A stretch of DNA of 8,386 nt from an uncultured bacterium (GTDB lineage: Bacteria > Bdellovibrionota_C > UBA2361 > CAKMMH01): assembly GCA_927798255.1 (NCBI GenBank), contig CAKMMH010000072.1:1-8386 (forward strand). The letters are read 5' to 3'. The notes under the pieces are model-generated. The model was not told the DNA's origin. It did no database searches and saw nothing but the letters and a program-made list of their open reading frames with translations. Positions 6,268-8,386 of the stretch are shown here, in pieces. A program made the position numbers and the translations under genes. Each line of letters starts with the position of its first letter. Position 1 is the stretch's first letter.

Positions 6268-6362
6268 ACGGTAAAAAGCATGCGAGAAAGGTTCGCAAAA
6301 TCTGGTCAGGTTCGGAAGAAAGCAGCCATATGCGTTTTTTTCTGTGATGTGTTTTTTGCCGT
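6268..6362 (+). ncRNA. ffs: Signal recognition particle RNA (4.5S-type, short bacterial form)
   Basis: RNA scaffold of the signal recognition particle. It binds Ffh and helps target membrane and secreted proteins to FtsY and the translocon. The invariant domain IV core GGTCAGGTTCGGAAG (6304-6318) continues AAAGCAGCC, with the GGAA tetraloop at 6314-6317. Helices extend outward: CGCA (6294-6297) with TGCG (6331-6334), AGAAA (6285-6289) with TTTCT (6338-6342), GCAT (6278-6281) with ATGT (6347-6350). The end helix is ACGGTAAAAA (6268-6277) with TTTTTGCCGT (6353-6362). The length of about 95 bases fits the single-hairpin class without an Alu domain. Position 6319, after the loop-closing G, begins AAAGC where E. 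coli has GAAGC. A T7 run (6373-6379) some ten bases after the end helix could serve as terminator. It lies directly upstream of dnaX, a common bacterial order. Confidence 0.9.
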
Positions 6363-6403
6363 ATATAATAAATTTTTTTAAGTAAAATTTAAAAAGTTCT
6401 TTA

Positions 6404-8149
6404 ATGTCGTATCTTGTTTTTGCTAGAAAATATCGTCCACAAACCTTTTTAGAAGTTACAGGCCAAGAACATATCACAAGAAGCCTAATAAATGCCATTA
6501 AAAGGGATAAAATCGCACACGCATTTCTTTTCTCTGGCCCTCGAGGTGTTGGGAAAACTTCAATTGCAAGAATCTTAGCAAAATCTTTAAATTGTGTTCA
6601 TGGGCCAACCGCGACGCCTTGTCTTGAGTGTGTAAACTGTAAGGAAATTGCTCAAGGAAATAGTCTTTCAGTAATTGAAATGGATGGAGCTTCAAATAAT
6701 AGCGTAGATGATGTAAGAGCGCTTATTGACTCTTTTAAGCTTCCGCCTCCTCCAAACTCAAAATATAAAGTTTATATAATTGATGAAGTTCACATGTTAA
6801 GTATCTCGGCTTTTAATGCTCTTTTAAAAAGCTTAGAAGAACCTCCTAGTAACACAGTTTTTATTCTAGCAACAACTGAAATTCAAAAAATCCCAGAAAC
6901 TGTAATTTCAAGGTGTCAGCGTCATGATTTTCGTGCGCTTTCATTTGATGAAATTAGAGCAAGATTAAAAGAAATTCTAGATAATGAGAAGGTAAAAATT
7001 GAGGCAGAAGCTTTAAGAATAATTGCAAAACTTTCAGGTGGTTCGATGCGTGATGCTCAATCAATTCTTGATAGAGTTGCTTCATTTTGCGAGGGAAATA
7101 CCATTACTTCAAAAGAATGTAGTGATATTTTAGGTGTTGCTGAAAGGGAGGTGATTTCGAATTTATCTTTAGCAATTTTAAAAAGAGATTCATTAGGGGC
7201 AGTAGAGCTACTGCAAAAAGTATTTAATCAAGGCGTAAATATTTCAATTTTTGCAGAAGAATTTTTATCATATTTTAGAGAGCTTACTTTAGCAAAACTT
7301 GGTGGATTTAAACTTCTTGATTCTTATGGGCTTGATAAAGAAGAAATTCAAAATTTAAAAAATCAAACAAATGATGTAAGTTTGCAAGATATTCAAGATT
7401 TATTTTCTCTTTTAAGAGATGGAGCAGATAAAGTTATAAAAAGTGCTTACCCTAAATATTCACTTGAAGCTTTAATTGTAAGAATGGCTACAAGAGAACC
7501 TGTAAAAGATATTGCCTATATTGTTGCAGCGCTTAGAAATAAGATACAAAGCATAAGTGGTAATTCGCAAGCACTTACTCAAAAAAAAACTTTAAATAAT
7601 ATTAATGAAAGTATAAATAGTGGCGTTAGCGCTCAGAAATCTTTAACACAAAGCTTTAAGCAATTAGTAGATGCAAAGAAAAAATATAAAGAAGAAAATG
7701 TTAATACAAGCTCTGATAATGAAAACGAAAATGCTAATAATAATGTAGTAGTTCGACCGTTTGATGCTACAAAGTTTATAAAATATGTTGAAAAAGAGGG
7801 GACTAAAATTTTAGAATCGTATGTAAAAAGAGTTAGTATTAGTGTACATGAAAAAAATATAAAAATTGTAGGTTCAAATTTCGATATAAAATATTTTAAG
7901 AATAAAGAAAATAAGGATTTGCTTTTTAGTCGTATACAAAGTTATACAGGTTCTAATGATTGGTATTTACAGCTTGAAGAAAATAATGGAAAATCAGAAG
8001 CATCTAATGATAGCTTTTTGGCAAAGCAAGCAAAGGAAGCAGAAGCTTTAGTTAACGAAAAAAAAGAAAAAGTTTATAATGATTCTCTCTTTCAAGAAAT
8101 AAAAAAAGTATTTCCTGGAACAGAGATAGAACGATTTATAAAAAAATAG
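6404..8149 (+). CDS. dnaX: DNA polymerase III clamp-loader subunit tau/gamma
   Basis: AAA+ ATPase of the replisome clamp loader. It opens the beta clamp and, in the long tau form, binds the polymerase core and helicase. 581 residues. The start MSYLVFARKYRPQTF is the family's canonical N-terminus, although no clear Shine-Dalgarno precedes it. Walker A is GPRGVGKTS (45-53). The zinc module has Cys64, 73, 76 and 79, Walker B is IIDEVH (125-130), the SRC motif is 169-171 (arginine finger), and sensor 2 is GGSMRDA (Arg216). Residues 220-375 form the collar region. Residues 380-450 are a polar Asn/Ser/Lys-rich hinge. Residues 450-581 are a basic C-terminal domain that should contact the polymerase alpha subunit. 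At codons 393-396 a run of nine A could give a short gamma form. A TATAAT at 6364-6369, with a poor -35, may be its own promoter. Otherwise it is read through from ffs. Confidence 0.96.
   Translation: MSYLVFARKYRPQTFLEVTGQEHITRSLINAIKRDKIAHAFLFSGPRGVGKTSIARILAKSLNCVHGPTATPCLECVNCKEIAQGNSLSVIEMDGASNNSVDDVRALIDSFKLPPPPNSKYKVYIIDEVHMLSISAFNALLKSLEEPPSNTVFILATTEIQKIPETVISRCQRHDFRALSFDEIRARLKEILDNEKVKIEAEALRIIAKLSGGSMRDAQSILDRVASFCEGNTITSKECSDILGVAEREVISNLSLAILKRDSLGAVELLQKVFNQGVNISIFAEEFLSYFRELTLAKLGGFKLLDSYGLDKEEIQNLKNQTNDVSLQDIQDLFSLLRDGADKVIKSAYPKYSLEALIVRMATREPVKDIAYIVAALRNKIQSISGNSQALTQKKTLNNINESINSGVSAQKSLTQSFKQLVDAKKKYKEENVNTSSDNENENANNNVVVRPFDATKFIKYVEKEGTKILESYVKRVSISVHEKNIKIVGSNFDIKYFKNKENKDLLFSRIQSYTGSNDWYLQLEENNGKSEASNDSFLAKQAKEAEALVNEKKEKVYNDSLFQEIKKVFPGTEIERFIKK
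7580..7599 (+). promoter_or_regulatory. dnaX: A9 slippage site in dnaX (predicted gamma-form switch)
   Basis: Nine consecutive A (7581-7589) span the codons CAA-AAA-AAA-ACT at residues 393-396, just after the collar domain. After a shift to the -1 frame (or one extra A in the mRNA) translation reads N-F-K then TAA (7597-7599), a product of 398 residues. After loss of one A it reads L then TAA (7593-7595). Thermus dnaX makes gamma by polymerase slippage on an A9 run, and E. coli uses ribosomal slippage on A AAA AAG. No upstream Shine-Dalgarno-like stimulator and only a weak downstream stem are seen, which favours the transcriptional route. Function is inferred. Confidence 0.6.
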
Positions 8150-8181
8150 GTTTACTCAAAATATTTGTATAAAACATGCAT

Positions 8182-8208
8182 TTGAGTCGAGAATTTGCGA
8201 GATATAAT
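8182..8208 (+). promoter_or_regulatory. Promoter for the gene beyond the right edge
   Basis: TATAAT (8203-8208) is a perfect -10 box. TTGAGT (8182-8187) lies 15 bases upstream as a slightly close -35 box. The -35 overlaps the second arm of the inverted repeat ACTCAAA (8154-8160) / TTTGAGT (8181-8187), which might be an operator. Initiation is expected near 8215. Confidence 0.5.
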
Positions 8209-8214
8209 GTATTT

Positions 8215-8384
8215 ATCTATGCTCGTTAATTTTTGAAGTTTGCCCGCATGGGCAAACCATAACGAAGCGTTAGTGTGCGGTGCTAGGGCCGGTTGTGCAA
8301 AATGCACCACCACGAACGCACCCCGAAAGGGTGCCTGAACAAATTTTTGGGTAATTATTACTTATTGTGTTTATTAGGAGAAAC
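8215..8384 (+). promoter_or_regulatory. Hairpin-rich 5' leader, candidate cis-regulatory RNA
   Basis: Four hairpins in a row: GTTTGCCC-GCAT-GGGCAAAC (8238-8257), TAACG-AAG-CGTTA (8260-8272), GGTtGTGCA-AAA-TGCACcACC (8291-8311) and GCACCC-CGAAA-GGGTGC (8318-8334). Competing pairings exist. GTGCG (8275-8279) can pair with CGCAC (8317-8321), and GGTGC (8279-8283) with GCACC (8305-8309 or 8318-8322). These would break the last two hairpins. A short T-run (8344-8348) follows hairpin 4 after a 9-base gap, too far for a standard terminator. G+C content is well above the surroundings. I do not recognise the conserved core of a known riboswitch class. It could alternatively be a separate small RNA. 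Confidence 0.45.
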
Positions 8385-8386
8385 AT
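8376..8386 (+). promoter_or_regulatory. Ribosome binding site and first two bases of the next gene
   Basis: AGGAG (8376-8380) is followed by AAAC and then AT as the last two bases, which would be completed to ATG by a G outside the window. The next plus-strand gene therefore probably starts at 8385. In many genomes ybaB and recR follow dnaX, but the separate promoter and long leader here do not let me name it. Confidence 0.5.

Noticed and set aside
6223..6498. Minus-strand frame across the SRP RNA and the dnaX start
   Set aside because: Antisense to a clear RNA gene and to the conserved DnaX N-terminus. No ribosome site and no family resemblance.
8057..8070. A second A-run in dnaX (eight A followed by GAAAAAG) as a frameshift site
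   Set aside because: It lies about 30 codons from the end, where truncation would not give a gamma-like product.

Overview
The window comes from an AT-rich, host-type bacterial chromosome (G+C by eye about one third or less, with strongly A/T-ending codons). It carries housekeeping genes: a GT5-family glycogen synthase, the mechanosensitive channel MscL, a truncated ABC-F ATPase, a short bacterial SRP RNA and DnaX. The MscL and DnaX types point to a Gram-negative-like bacterium. The lineage cannot be fixed from sequence alone, and nothing here looks phage- or plasmid-encoded.

Left part (1-5156), read mainly on the minus strand. It holds the 5' end of an unidentified small protein gene (183 down to 1) with its own promoter, the rho-independent terminator of glgA, and a decayed plus-strand signal-peptide reading frame that overlaps the glgA 3' end. 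Then come glgA (3000 to 430), a 340-base AT-rich gap with a repeat cluster, mscL (3772 to 3341), and a 5'-truncated ABC-F gene (open from 5156 to 3897) that has lost the first nucleotide-binding half-site.

Middle part (5157-6267), about 1.1 kb without a convincing protein gene. It is not featureless. A minus-strand block (5517 to 5158) has a good promoter and a series of perfect hairpins, richer in G+C than its surroundings. A plus-strand block (about 5870-6170) has three helical domains, a 9-base repeat exactly 40 bases apart, and a hairpin that could be a terminator. Neither matches the hallmarks of tmRNA or RNase P RNA. They are the best candidates for undescribed structured RNAs here.

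Right part (6233-8386), plus strand. A near-consensus promoter sits exactly where it should start the SRP RNA (ffs, 6268-6362), followed by dnaX (6404-8149). The ffs-dnaX order is a known bacterial arrangement. dnaX contains a run of nine A with stops close by in both other frames, the signature expected for making a short gamma form by slippage. After dnaX, a new promoter leads into a 170-base hairpin-rich leader ending in a Shine-Dalgarno site for a gene that starts at the last two bases of the window.

Functionally, glgA serves glycogen storage, mscL protects against osmotic down-shock, ffs serves protein targeting and dnaX loads the replication clamp. They are neighbours rather than one pathway.
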